From Mucilaginibacter ginsenosidivorax (GTDB lineage: Bacteria; Bacteroidota; Bacteroidia; Sphingobacteriales; Sphingobacteriaceae): a stretch of 64,000 bases of DNA. The notes under the pieces were generated by a model, which was given only the letters and a program-made list of their open reading frames with translations, was not told where the DNA came from and ran no database searches. Shown here one piece after another: positions 7,078 through 16,078 of the stretch. Each line of letters opens with the position of its first letter. The stretch's first letter is position 1. Both the position numbers and the translations under genes were made by a program. Location: positions 2,604,001 through 2,668,000 of the forward strand of contig NZ_CP042437.1 in assembly GCF_007971525.1 (NCBI RefSeq), read 5' to 3'.

Positions 7078-9243
7078 TTATACCGTCCTTAAATCAAATG
7101 GCATTTTCCGGTAACGCGTTCCTGTAGCTGCAAAAATGGCATTTGCCAATGCAGGTGCGAAAGGAGGTATTCCCGGCTCCCCTACGCCTTTCATTCTGCC
7201 GCCATCCGCAAGAATATGCACTTCCACTGGCGGGGCCTCACTTATACGGGGTACTGGGTTATCGTAAAAATTGTTTTGTTCTACAATGCCGTTCTTGAAG
7301 GTGATTCCCGGCTTGGTGGCTGCGGAAAGTGCCATAATAACCGCGCCCTCAATCTGATTCTTAACATTGTCGGGATTAACAACTACGCCAAGATCTATAA
7401 CCGCAGTAACCCTGTCAATCTTAATCAATTTAGTTACAGGATCATGGGTAACTTCAACCACGTAACCAAGTTGACAACCAAAAAATTTCCATTGCGCAAC
7501 TCCACGACCTTTGCGCTTTGGCAGCGGGTGGTTCCAATTTGACAATTCTTTCAATTTCTGAAGTAACTTCCAGGTGTCTGAAGTTTGTGCACACATACTT
7601 AATCGAAACTCCATTGGGTCTTTTTTTGCTTTGTGAGCCATTTCATCAATAAAAGATTCATGTGGAAAACAAATTGTAGAACTAACTACCGACCGAAATG
7701 CAGCCCCCGGGATATGCGACTCCGTGTTGACATACGACGTTTTCAAGTTTGGTATCTGGTAATCCTGGGAACCTATTCCTTCAACCATACTTCCGTCAAG
7801 CCGGTTGGTGTTAAAGGTTTTGAATAGCGACTGATGAAAATTAGGCCCGATCACTTTGTGCCTGAAGGCTAATAATTTTCCATCCTTATCAAGCGTTCCG
7901 CTCATTTTGGAAAACGTCATCATTCGCCATGGCCCTTTTTTGGTAGCATCTTCACGCGACCAAAGTACTTTAACCGGTTTGTCGGTCAACCTGGCAACAT
8001 TAACTGCCTCTACAATATAATCGTAGTATAAACGTCGCCCGAAACCACCGCCGATAAACATATTATGATAGGTTACATTTTCAGGCTTAAAGCCCGTCAG
8101 GGCCGGAATGCTATTGCCATCCGCGGCGGTCATCAAATTAGGAACCTGAGTAGATGACCATATTTCTACCTTGTCGCCTTTAACTTGTGCCACACATACC
8201 ATAGGTTCAAGCGTGTGATGTGCAATCACAGGGGTTTCGTAATTTGCATCCACAGTGTTGTCAGGCGTGGTTTTTATAGTATCTATCGCACCTACATTTT
8301 TGTCGATCAACCCTTCGTCATCCGCATGTTTCCATAAAAACTGATCATATTCTGTGGAGTTATAGGTTTCATATCCTTTAGTATCCCATTCTATTTTCAG
8401 CTTTTTGCGGGCTTGAGTGGCGTTCCAATAGGAGTTTGCTATGATTGCTACGCCCATAAAGCTATAAATGCCTACAATCCGCTCCACTTTATCCACCTTA
8501 ATCACACCCGGCATTTTCAGCGCTTCGCCGGCGTCAAAGCTTTTTAGTGTTCCACCAATAACCGGACACCTTTCCACAGTTGCATAAACCATTTCCGGCA
8601 ATTGCACATCAATCCCAAAGATTGCAGTACCATTGGTTTTCATAGGCACATCAGGCCTCTTGTACTGAATACCTATAATTTTGAAATCTTTCGGGTCTTT
8701 TAACTTCGGGTTCTTTGGCAGCTCTATTTGGGAGGCTTCCTCCAGTAACTCGCCATATGAAGCAGATTTTTGCGAGGGCCGATGGATGATTTTTCCATTT
8801 TCGGCATAGCAATCCGCTTCATTTACCTGCCATTTTGTACTTGCAGCAGTTATGAAAACAGCTTTTGCAGCAGCACCTACTTTCCGCATCTCATCGTAGC
8901 TGCCCCGTACCGAAGTGCTCCCCCCGGCACGCTGGCCATTTCCGAATTCCTTCTCGCCCCCGGTATTCTTTATGATAACTTGGTCAAGCGATACTTCAAA
9001 CTCCTCAGCAATGAGCGCGGGAATCGATTGAAAAGTACCTTGTCCCATTTCAGGTTTTATGTTGAAAAGGGTAATATTCCCATTGGATTCGATTAATATA
9101 TACGGGGTGAATTTTTGGGCGGCAACAGCATCTACGGCTTTACGCGTACTGCCTTTGGCTGATAATCCTAACCAAAGGGCGATACCTGCAGTTCCCGCGC
9201 TTTTGATAAAATGACGCCTTGATATTTGGTCGATTGCTTCCAT
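7078..9243 (-). CDS. molybdopterin-dependent hydroxylase large subunit (isoquinoline 1-oxidoreductase beta type)
   Basis: 721 residues of the xanthine dehydrogenase/aldehyde oxidase molybdopterin subunit family, of the periplasmic IorB type. A twin-arginine signal is visible at the N-terminus, SRRHFIKS at 8-15 followed by a hydrophobic stretch, so it is exported folded. Molybdopterin-binding segments include GGGFGRR in the middle and KGVGEPGIPPFAPALANA near the C-terminus, whose Glu is the expected base of hydroxylation. The family hydroxylates aldehydes or N-heterocycles using water as oxygen source. It is the last gene of the operon SDR, CMD protein, 2Fe-2S subunit, cytochrome c, large subunit, lying six bases after the cytochrome gene. 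The substrate is not identifiable. Confidence 0.9.
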   Translation of the reverse strand: MEAIDQISRRHFIKSAGTAGIALWLGLSAKGSTRKAVDAVAAQKFTPYILIESNGNITLFNIKPEMGQGTFQSIPALIAEEFEVSLDQVIIKNTGGEKEFGNGQRAGGSTSVRGSYDEMRKVGAAAKAVFITAASTKWQVNEADCYAENGKIIHRPSQKSASYGELLEEASQIELPKNPKLKDPKDFKIIGIQYKRPDVPMKTNGTAIFGIDVQLPEMVYATVERCPVIGGTLKSFDAGEALKMPGVIKVDKVERIVGIYSFMGVAIIANSYWNATQARKKLKIEWDTKGYETYNSTEYDQFLWKHADDEGLIDKNVGAIDTIKTTPDNTVDANYETPVIAHHTLEPMVCVAQVKGDKVEIWSSTQVPNLMTAADGNSIPALTGFKPENVTYHNMFIGGGFGRRLYYDYIVEAVNVARLTDKPVKVLWSREDATKKGPWRMMTFSKMSGTLDKDGKLLAFRHKVIGPNFHQSLFKTFNTNRLDGSMVEGIGSQDYQIPNLKTSYVNTESHIPGAAFRSVVSSTICFPHESFIDEMAHKAKKDPMEFRLSMCAQTSDTWKLLQKLKELSNWNHPLPKRKGRGVAQWKFFGCQLGYVVEVTHDPVTKLIKIDRVTAVIDLGVVVNPDNVKNQIEGAVIMALSAATKPGITFKNGIVEQNNFYDNPVPRISEAPPVEVHILADGGRMKGVGEPGIPPFAPALANAIFAATGTRYRKMPFDLRTV

Positions 9244-9249
9244 AATTAT

Positions 9250-9858
9250 TTACTTTAACTTGGCACTTGGTGCAAAGGCACCTTTAGCTAACCATATTTT
9301 GACTTGTGCAACAAAAGCCTGTCTGCTCATTGGCGGTAATGTTCGTCCATCGCCGGGATGCCAACCCCATGCAACCAGGTTGTCATTGGCCATGTGGTCT
9401 ATTAACTGCGCTTTAGTCCTGCCACCATTTTGTTTAGGGTCGAGCAGTTGCAACGCAAGTTGGCGCGGTGAACGGCCCTGGAAAACCATTCGCATGTTAG
9501 CAGGTGGCAAGCCCCATTTAGGGTTTCCGGGTGGCATGTGCAGGCCGGGTACATTTTCGGCCTGATGGCAATTACTGCAACGCATCGAATAAATACCATG
9601 CCCGTCAACACCTCTTTTTACGTTCATCGCGTGAATATGATTATCGTCTCCCTGTAGCGGAGCGTCACCTGCTGGGTGGCAATTCATGCAACGGGAACTT
9701 TTTAATACTTTATAAACCGACATAAAAGCTTTTACAGATCCGACACTATCTTTCGGGACAGGTATAGAACCCCTGATATGATTTTTTTCTGCGCGAAAAG
9801 ACACAATGATTGTACTTACCATAAACAAAAAGGCGCTTACAACAACCAGCTTTCTCAT
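9250..9858 (-). CDS. di-haem cytochrome c subunit of the molybdenum hydroxylase
   Basis: 202 residues with an N-terminal hydrophobic signal or anchor (about 4-22) and two CxxCH haem-binding motifs, CMNCH at 57-61 and CSNCH at 94-98, so two c-type haems in the periplasm. Possible Met axial ligands lie in HMPPGNPKW and LPPMSRQ. The gene overlaps the 2Fe-2S subunit by four bases and precedes the large subunit by six. That coupling points to it as the electron acceptor that passes electrons from the iron-sulfur subunit to the respiratory chain. Confidence 0.88.
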   Translation of the reverse strand: MRKLVVVSAFLFMVSTIIVSFRAEKNHIRGSIPVPKDSVGSVKAFMSVYKVLKSSRCMNCHPAGDAPLQGDDNHIHAMNVKRGVDGHGIYSMRCSNCHQAENVPGLHMPPGNPKWGLPPANMRMVFQGRSPRQLALQLLDPKQNGGRTKAQLIDHMANDNLVAWGWHPGDGRTLPPMSRQAFVAQVKIWLAKGAFAPSAKLK

Positions 9859-10331
9859 GATTTAGCTTCTTTTTGTTGTAGTTCAGCTGCTTTATAAATG
9901 GCGGCGCGGATACGCTGATAGGTTCCGCAGCGGCATATATTACCCGACATGGCGTCGTCAATATCCTGCTCAGTAGGTTTGGGGTTTTCCCGTAAAAGTA
10001 CTGCCGCAGACATGATTTGACCTGATTGGCAATAGCCACATTGCGGTACACTTAATTCGTTCCAGGCAAGTTGTAAGGGGTGGCTGTTATTAACCGACAG
10101 CCCCTCAATAGTAACCACCTGTTGCCCAACCGCCCTGCCTACTTTAGTAACGCACGAACGCACAGCTTCACCGTTCAGATGTACGGTACAAGCACCGCAT
10201 TGCGCCACTCCGCAGCCGAACTTTGTTCCAGTTAAACCGATAAAATCTCTTATCGCCCACAATAGTGGCATGTCGGGATCGGCATCTACCTGGTAAACCT
10301 TTTGATTTACATTTAACGAGACCATAAGCAT
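9855..10331 (-). CDS. 2Fe-2S subunit of molybdenum hydroxylase (isoquinoline 1-oxidoreductase alpha type)
   Basis: 158 residues carrying both iron-sulfur clusters of the family: C40, C45, C48 and C60 for the plant-type ferredoxin fold ([16 protein letters not shown]), and C98, C101, C133 and C135 for the four-helix domain ([21 protein letters not shown]). It has no signal peptide, so it probably crosses the membrane bound to the Tat-exported large subunit. An alternative start is Met3. It is the third gene of the operon and overlaps the cytochrome gene by four bases. Confidence 0.92.
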   Translation of the reverse strand: MLMVSLNVNQKVYQVDADPDMPLLWAIRDFIGLTGTKFGCGVAQCGACTVHLNGEAVRSCVTKVGRAVGQQVVTIEGLSVNNSHPLQLAWNELSVPQCGYCQSGQIMSAAVLLRENPKPTEQDIDDAMSGNICRCGTYQRIRAAIYKAAELQQKEAKS

Positions 10332-10364
10332 TTATTAAAATTTAGTTAAAAACTGATAAACCAA

Positions 10365-11087
10365 TCAATTCGTTTGCTTTCGCAAGGCAACAACTTTTGA
10401 TAATACTTCCCGCCCGGCATCCGCTTCCTTTTTACCAATGCTGTTTTCAATGATCAATAGCATTTGCCGAAGTTCGGCTTCGGTAAAACCTAAACGCATA
10501 CTGATTGACAAATGCCCCTGTAATTGTGATTCAACACCACCGAGGCTGGCAAGAGCCGAAATGGTGGTCAGCTCCCTTTCCTGGTTCGTTAACACACCCC
10601 GGCTAAAAATGTCTGCAAAAAGATGCTCTTTTAAAAATGTATCAATCACCGGGACAAATGCTGCATATCCGGTTTTAATTTCGTTTTCAGCTCGCCCGGT
10701 TAGCTTTTCCAGGTTGTTTTTTCCGATCTCATACTTGTTGCTCGTATTGCCAGGCGGTGTCGGTTCTGTTCCTAAAAAATCGCTTATACCTTTTGCTTTT
10801 CTTTCAGCAGTAACTGCACTAAAAGTATTTATCGCGTTCAGACTTCGCGGAAAGCCGCAGTATGCCGCGAGTTGTATTAGTATTTCTTTGATCTCATTAA
10901 TACTCAAGCCAGCATCGAGCCCCGTATTCAACGAAAGTTTAAGTGCCGGCAAATCGCCTTTGGCGGTAAGCGCTGCAATGTTCACGATGCTTCTTTGCTT
11001 CCCGTTTAATACCTGGGCGTCCACTTCGGTAAATGTCATAAATAATGTAAAAATTGGTATAAAAGTTAACCTGGCAATATTCTTCAT
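10365..11087 (-). CDS. carboxymuconolactone decarboxylase family protein, secreted
   Basis: 240 residues with a signal peptide ending near residue 24 (TEVDA). Two CMD/AhpD-like helical repeats are visible: the first around residues 28-100 (IVNIAALTAKGDLPALKLSL, then AYCGFPRSLNAI), the second around 150-235 (LTNQERELTTISALASLGG, then QLQGHLSISMRLGFTEAEL). Each repeat is short of a typical CxxC; only one Cys is seen, in AAYCGFP, so AhpD-like peroxidase chemistry is unlikely. It is the second gene of the hydroxylase operon, 19 bases after the SDR gene. The role may be in processing a pathway intermediate in the periplasm. Confidence 0.82.
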   Translation of the reverse strand: MKNIARLTFIPIFTLFMTFTEVDAQVLNGKQRSIVNIAALTAKGDLPALKLSLNTGLDAGLSINEIKEILIQLAAYCGFPRSLNAINTFSAVTAERKAKGISDFLGTEPTPPGNTSNKYEIGKNNLEKLTGRAENEIKTGYAAFVPVIDTFLKEHLFADIFSRGVLTNQERELTTISALASLGGVESQLQGHLSISMRLGFTEAELRQMLLIIENSIGKKEADAGREVLSKVVALRKQTN

Positions 11088-11106
11088 GATTATTATAACT
11101 TACTTA

Positions 11107-11850
11107 CTATCCGGCCTGACTTGTGGGCCGAAATAAAATCTCATTGACATCCATATCTTCCGGCTGGCTCATGGCGAAGATCACGCATCGCGCAAATGAA
11201 TCCGCAGAGATCGCTGCCTGTTCATAAAACTTTTTGATCCCCTCGGCTACGTCAGGTTCGCTGACGCTATTCGGCAATTCTGTTGCAACAGCACCTGGAG
11301 AAATAACTGTAGTCCGGATGTTATAAGGTTTCACCTCCTGCCGCAAGCCTTCAGACAGGGCAAGTACTGCATGCTTGGTTGCAGCATATACTGCACCGCC
11401 TGGGTTCACCTTATGCCCGGCAACAGAGGAAACATTGATGATATGGCCGCTTTTTTGATTAGTCATGTATGGCAAAAACGCTGCAATACCATATAAAACG
11501 CCCTTAATATTCACATCGATCGTTTGGTTCCAGTCATCAATTTTCAAACGTTCCAAAGGCGAATGCGGCATAACTCCGGCATTGTTAATGACCACATCAA
11601 CACGGCCATAAGCACTTACCGCCGTGGCCACCAGTTTTTTCACATGTTCGGCGTTCGTTACGTTTGTTGGCACCGCCAATGCCTTGCCTCCTTTTTTGGT
11701 AAGTTCATTCGCTATCGACACGATCCGGTCTGCACGTCGTGCACCAAGGATAACAACCGCGCCTTCTGCTGAAAGCATACGTGCAGTGGCTTCGCCAAGC
11801 CCGCTGCTTGCGCCGGTAATTACCACCACCTTTCCTTTTATATTTTTCAT
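11107..11850 (-). CDS. SDR family oxidoreductase
   Basis: 247-residue classical short-chain dehydrogenase: TGASSGLG at 12-19, NNAG at 90-93, Ser142/143, and Y156/K160 in VYAATKHA. Arg39-Arg40 after strand two suggests NADP(H). The C-terminus ([14 protein letters not shown]) is that of the YdfG-like subgroup. It is the first gene of the molybdenum hydroxylase operon and is divergent from the AraC regulator at 12020, the likely controller. Only distantly similar to the SDR at 4205. Confidence 0.9.
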   Translation of the reverse strand: MKNIKGKVVVITGASSGLGEATARMLSAEGAVVILGARRADRIVSIANELTKKGGKALAVPTNVTNAEHVKKLVATAVSAYGRVDVVINNAGVMPHSPLERLKIDDWNQTIDVNIKGVLYGIAAFLPYMTNQKSGHIINVSSVAGHKVNPGGAVYAATKHAVLALSEGLRQEVKPYNIRTTVISPGAVATELPNSVSEPDVAEGIKKFYEQAAISADSFARCVIFAMSQPEDMDVNEILFRPTSQAG

Positions 11851-11905
11851 AAGTAGAATAAATACTGTTTTTATATAACATCAAAATTGGTGATGATATG
11901 TTAGT

Positions 11906-11942
11906 AATTTGGTATACATTTTACAGGAATATCTACCAAATT
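11906..11942. promoter_or_regulatory. inverted repeat in divergent AraC/SDR promoter region
   Basis: AATTTGGTA (11906-11914) and TACCAAATT (11934-11942) are exact complements with a 19-base spacer. A second palindrome, GGTAATCCATTACC, lies at 11966-11979. Both sit in the 169-base gap between the hydroxylase operon and its divergent AraC gene, where operators for the regulator would be expected. Confidence 0.5.
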
Positions 11943-11986
11943 CACCGATTAAACGCAAATGAATAGGTAATCCATTACCGATCAGG

Positions 11987-11994
11987 TAAATTTG
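11987..11994 (+). promoter_or_regulatory. candidate -7 element of the AraC gene
   Basis: TAAATTTG matches TAnnTTTG exactly, 26 bases before the ATG at 12020. No clear -33 box is seen. The palindrome at 11966-11979 would overlap the promoter spacer, consistent with autoregulation. Confidence 0.4.
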
Positions 11995-12019
11995 ATATGC
12001 TGACCTAATAAATTGTCAA

Positions 12020-12919
12020 ATGGAAAATGTACTCAAGTTTGATACGATAAGGGATTACAACAACTTTAACAACCAGGCTACTTTACATCCGCTGGTAAGT
12101 ATTGTTGATCTTTCAAAGGCAGATCCGAGGCCTGCCCGAAGATTGTGCTATAATTTTTATACGGTTTTTCTGAAACAAATAAGGTGCGGCGACCTCCGAT
12201 ACGGTCTGAAAAATTACGATTATGAAGAAGGCACGCTGATATTCCTGGCTCCCGGCCAGGCTATCGGTGAAAATCATGAAGAAATATATTATCAACCCCA
12301 AGGCCTTGCCTTAGTGTTTCACCCCGACATGCTACCGGGTACTCATCTTGGTCGCCATATAAGCGATTATACTTTTTTCTCCTACGAAGTTCATGAAGCA
12401 CTACATATGTCCGAGGAGGAGCGACAGATTGTAATGGATTGTTTTTCGAAAATTGAGTTTGAACTTAAACGCGGTTTAGATAAACACAGCAAGAAGCTTG
12501 TTGTTGCTAACATTGAACTATTCCTGGATTATTGTATTCGTTTTTATGACCGTCAGTTTCTAACCCGCGAGGTAGCCCACAAAGGCATTATTGAGAGGTT
12601 TGAGACCCTGCTAAATGACTATTTCCGGTCTGAGAATCCACAGAAACTTGGACTTCCTAATGTTGCTTATTGCGCCGGAAAACTGAACCTATCTGCAAAC
12701 TATTTTGGTGATATGGTGAAAAAGGAAACCGGAAAAACTGCCTTGGAATTTATTCAATTAAAAGTGATGGATTTGGCCAAAGAAAAGATCTCAGATCGTG
12801 ATAAAACAGTCAACGAAATTGCTTACGAGCTGGGCTTTAAATATCCTCAGCATTTCAGCCGTTTATTTAAACAACGCCTTGGATATACACCAAATGAATT
12901 TCGGATTTTGAATAATTAA
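12020..12919 (+). CDS. AraC family transcriptional regulator
   Basis: 299 residues with the same organisation as the regulator at 6065-6973: N-terminal sensing domain (about 1-190) and C-terminal double HTH (about 200-299), closing with ELGFKYPQHFSRLFKQRLG. The two proteins align along their length, so they are paralogues. Divergent transcription from the SDR-CMD-molybdenum hydroxylase operon, with inverted repeats between them, makes this the probable regulator of that operon. The inducer is unknown. Confidence 0.9.
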   Translation: MENVLKFDTIRDYNNFNNQATLHPLVSIVDLSKADPRPARRLCYNFYTVFLKQIRCGDLRYGLKNYDYEEGTLIFLAPGQAIGENHEEIYYQPQGLALVFHPDMLPGTHLGRHISDYTFFSYEVHEALHMSEEERQIVMDCFSKIEFELKRGLDKHSKKLVVANIELFLDYCIRFYDRQFLTREVAHKGIIERFETLLNDYFRSENPQKLGLPNVAYCAGKLNLSANYFGDMVKKETGKTALEFIQLKVMDLAKEKISDRDKTVNEIAYELGFKYPQHFSRLFKQRLGYTPNEFRILNN

Positions 12920-13249
12920 AACTTTATAAAATCTACTCCATTCATAAATACTTCCTTCATCAATCAATCGAATTTAAAATAGCCATGTTGTTAATTAGAT
13001 AACATCAGATGTTTATTTCAGGTAGTAATCATTTGTTATCAATAATTTCTCTTACAATCTCTAAAATTCCTATTCTCCCCGCAAAGCACAAATAAGCCAA
13101 ATAACGCTATTTAATTCTGAGTTGTTAAAATAATTTTTTATTAAGCTATTAAATCTATCGATTTAATATACTATTATTGCCTTGACAGTTATTTCTGTAG
13201 ATAAATAGCATTAAAACAACTTTTTTATACCCGATATCTTAATTCTAAT
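12920..13249. other. 330-base AT-rich gap before the encapsulin operon
   Basis: No ORF or RNA gene is seen. The region is AT-rich and must hold the promoter of the encapsulin operon, but there is no exact TAnnTTTG on the plus strand. A TTGACA at about 13184-13189 is followed by AT-rich DNA but is not a convincing Bacteroidota promoter. I found no polycysteine ORF or riboswitch-like element here. Confidence 0.5.
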
Positions 13250-14170
13250 ATGCCAGATCAAAAACCAAAACAAACCGCTCTTGGTGATGTAGCCGCCAGG
13301 CAGTTAGCCGTTGCAACCCGTACCGTACCGCAACTATCAACCATTACGCCCCGTTGGCTTACACACCTGTTAAACTGGATTCCGGTTGAATCGGGCGTAT
13401 ACCGCTTAAACAAGGTTGTAGATGCTAATAATGTAGAAGTAGACTGCTCTAACCGCGATGAGCGCGAATTACCTTCAACATTTGTTGATTATGAGGAAAA
13501 TCCTCGTGAGTATAATTTAAGTGCTGTAAATACGGTGTTAGATGTACACACCCGTGTATCTGACCTGTACAGCAAGCCTTATAACCAGATAAGCGAACAA
13601 TTGCGGCTCACTATCGAAATTGTTAAAGAACGACAAGAAAGCGAACTGATCAACAATACCGAATACGGATTATTAAGCAGCGTAGCCGCATCGCAAAAAA
13701 TTAAAACAAGGTTGGGGCCACCTACGCCAGACGACCTGGACGAACTGATTACCAAGGTTTGGAAAGAGCCGGGTTTCTTTCTGCTGCACCCTTTGGCCAT
13801 TGCCGCTTTCGGTCGCGAGTGTACCCGCCGTGGCGTACCGCCACCAACTGTTTCTTTATTTGGTTCGCAATTTATTACATGGAGGGGCATACCGCTTATT
13901 CCATCGGATAAATTACCTATCGTTAATAACAAATCAAAGATCATTCTTTTACGCACGGGCGAAAGCCGCCAGGGTGTGGTGGGCTTGTTTCAGCCTGGTT
14001 TGCCGGGCGAGCAATCTCCGGGTTTATCCGTACGGTTCATGGGCATCAATAACAAGGCCATAGCCTCTTACCTGGTTTCGCTTTATTGCTCATTGGCGGT
14101 TTTGGTTGATGACGCTATAGCTGTTTTAGAGGATGTTGATTTAGGTAACTACCATGAGTACAAATATTAA
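13250..14170 (+). CDS. family 2A encapsulin nanocompartment shell protein
   Basis: 306 residues matching the family 2A encapsulin shell (the SrpI type of Synechococcus elongatus). Recognised segments are ALGDVAARQLAVATRTVPQL at 10-29, ITPRWLTHLLNWIPVESGVY at 32-51, and the C-terminal SVRFMGINNKAIASYLVSLY before a short tail. Family members adopt the HK97 capsid fold and self-assemble into icosahedral protein shells in the cytoplasm. No cyclic-nucleotide domain is present, which separates it from family 2B. The gene overlaps the cargo gene by 17 bases, ensuring coupled translation. In characterised systems the shell houses a cysteine desulfurase and is linked to sulfur starvation or elemental sulfur storage. 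Confidence 0.92.
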   Translation: MPDQKPKQTALGDVAARQLAVATRTVPQLSTITPRWLTHLLNWIPVESGVYRLNKVVDANNVEVDCSNRDERELPSTFVDYEENPREYNLSAVNTVLDVHTRVSDLYSKPYNQISEQLRLTIEIVKERQESELINNTEYGLLSSVAASQKIKTRLGPPTPDDLDELITKVWKEPGFFLLHPLAIAAFGRECTRRGVPPPTVSLFGSQFITWRGIPLIPSDKLPIVNNKSKIILLRTGESRQGVVGLFQPGLPGEQSPGLSVRFMGINNKAIASYLVSLYCSLAVLVDDAIAVLEDVDLGNYHEYKY

Positions 14171-16070
14171 TACGGATAACTTGCCCAACCTGCAAGAGTT
14201 AGAGCAACTGGCCAATCAGTTCTTTAAATCGGCACCGGGTGGTGTTGTAAACCAATTACCCGTTCAGCAAGCACCCGAAGCTTTGCCTTTGCCGGGTGCT
14301 GTTACTGACACAGGGCTATTTACTTCGCCGCAACAGCCTGCGGCATCTGTTCCTTCAAGTACAATTGGGGGCGGTGGCATTTCGCCATCTGCCATCAATC
14401 AAAATAATGCCGTTAATCTTAAAGATCCACAAACCAGTTTTGCCGATCCTAATTTGAATACCCATCCCGCGCCGTCAACGCCTGTACAAAACAGCGCGTC
14501 CGCAGCGTTTGGCGGACAGTTGCCTACGCAACCAGGGGTTGGTTACGACTCTTACCTGGTTAAAACAGCCCTTATACCTGAGGTACCGTTAAAACAAAAC
14601 TTCCAGGTTGAGCAACTTTCACCAGCGCCTGAAAGCTTATTTCAACTGCCGTACCAACAGGAGCAGGCCTTTGACATCGATCTGAAAAAAATATTGGGCG
14701 AAATCCGTACTTCAGGCCCTTCAAATGGTTCGCCGTTTACCGGAGCACCTGCCGCTGCTGAAGTTCCATTCTATTTTTTATCAGGTAATTATGGATTACC
14801 CTCGGTGAAACCGGAACCGGAAAAAGTTAAGCAGGTTGGTCTGAGCCATATTATCGCCCCCCCTTTTGATGTCAACATTGTAAGGCGCGATTTCCCGATA
14901 CTACATGAGCAGGTGAACGGTAAGCAATTGGTATGGCTGGATAATGCCGCCACAACGCAAAAACCCAGGCAGGTAATTGATCGCATCAGCTATTTTTACG
15001 AGCACGAAAATTCAAATATTCACCGCGCAGCACATGAACTGGCAGCAAGGGCTACCGATGCTTATGAGGGTGCACGAAAAAAAGTGCAGAAATTTTTAAA
15101 TGCGCGCTCCCTCAACGAAATCATATTTGTTCGCGGAGCCACGGAGGCCATTAACCTTGTAGCCAAAAGCTGGGGCGAACAGTACCTGAACGCCGGTGAT
15201 GAGATTATTGTAAGCCAACTGGAACACCATGCCAATATTGTTCCGTGGCAGCAACTGGCGGCCAAAAAAGGGCTAAAAATCAGGATCATACCTGTTGATG
15301 ACGATGGGCAAATACTCGTTGATGAATATGTAAAACTTCTTGGGCCTAAAACCAAACTGGTTTCTTTTACACAGGTATCAAACGCCTTGGGTACAGTAAC
15401 ACCGGCCGCGCAAATTGTGCACCTGGCACATTTGGCAGGCGCCAAAGTTTTGGTTGATGGCGCACAGTCGGTATCGCACATGCCGGTTGACGTACAGGCC
15501 TTAAATGCCGATTGGTTTGTATTTTCGGGACATAAGGTATTCGGACCAACCGGAATTGGGGTGCTTTATGGGAAGGAAGATCTGTTAAACGAAACCCAGC
15601 CATGGCAAGGTGGTGGCAATATGATTAAGAATGTAACTTTTGAGTATACCCAATACCATGATGCCCCCGGCCGCTTTGAAGCCGGAACCGGTAATATTGC
15701 CGATGCCGTGGGCCTTGGTGCTGCAATTGATTATGTTACCCGTTTGGGTATGCCCCTGATAGCACAGTATGAGCACTATTTGTTGGTTTATGCCACCCAA
15801 TTATTAAAAGATGTAAAAGGAATACGGCTGATAGGCACCGCGCCCGATAAAGCCAGTGTTTTATCGTTTGTATTGGATGGCTACAAAACCGAAGAAGTGG
15901 GCGCGGCTTTAAACCAGCAGGGTATAGCCGTTCGTTCCGGTCATCATTGCGCGCAGCCCATATTGCGGCGGTTTGGCGTAGAAGCAACGGTTAGGCCCTC
16001 ACTGGCCTTTTATAACACCTGTGCCGAAATTGATTTGCTGGTAAATACGCTTCACAGTCTTAAAAGATAA
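14154..16070 (+). CDS. family 2A encapsulin cargo protein, SufS-like cysteine desulfurase
   Basis: 638 residues in two parts. Residues 1 to about 240 are a low-complexity extension rich in Pro, Gln, Ala, Ser and Gly, with short ordered-looking islands (YDSYLVKTALIPEVP at 131-145, FDIDLKKILGEIR at 173-185, PFYFLSGNYG at 205-214). In this family such an extension is the shell-targeting region. Residues about 241-636 are a group II cysteine desulfurase: H359 in LEHHANIV, PLP lysine K461 in SGHKVFGPTG, and catalytic C599 in RSGHHCAQP. The enzyme converts cysteine to alanine and leaves a persulfide. Normal SufS is about 405 residues, so the extension accounts for the extra length. No SufE or SufBCD is adjacent, arguing against a role in general Fe-S assembly. 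Confidence 0.94.
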   Translation: MSTNINTDNLPNLQELEQLANQFFKSAPGGVVNQLPVQQAPEALPLPGAVTDTGLFTSPQQPAASVPSSTIGGGGISPSAINQNNAVNLKDPQTSFADPNLNTHPAPSTPVQNSASAAFGGQLPTQPGVGYDSYLVKTALIPEVPLKQNFQVEQLSPAPESLFQLPYQQEQAFDIDLKKILGEIRTSGPSNGSPFTGAPAAAEVPFYFLSGNYGLPSVKPEPEKVKQVGLSHIIAPPFDVNIVRRDFPILHEQVNGKQLVWLDNAATTQKPRQVIDRISYFYEHENSNIHRAAHELAARATDAYEGARKKVQKFLNARSLNEIIFVRGATEAINLVAKSWGEQYLNAGDEIIVSQLEHHANIVPWQQLAAKKGLKIRIIPVDDDGQILVDEYVKLLGPKTKLVSFTQVSNALGTVTPAAQIVHLAHLAGAKVLVDGAQSVSHMPVDVQALNADWFVFSGHKVFGPTGIGVLYGKEDLLNETQPWQGGGNMIKNVTFEYTQYHDAPGRFEAGTGNIADAVGLGAAIDYVTRLGMPLIAQYEHYLLVYATQLLKDVKGIRLIGTAPDKASVLSFVLDGYKTEEVGAALNQQGIAVRSGHHCAQPILRRFGVEATVRPSLAFYNTCAEIDLLVNTLHSLKR

Positions 16071-16078
16071 CCCAGCCC

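Noticed and set aside
3890..13249. Genomic island integrated at tRNA-Ser
   Set aside because: No integrase gene and no repeat of the tRNA 3' end (ATCCCTCCCTCTCCGCCA) was found downstream; only the apparent composition shift remains.
12920..13249. Cysteine-rich leader ORF before the encapsulin operon, like that at 32.4 kb
   Set aside because: Plus-strand ATGs here lead to very short frames without cysteine runs.
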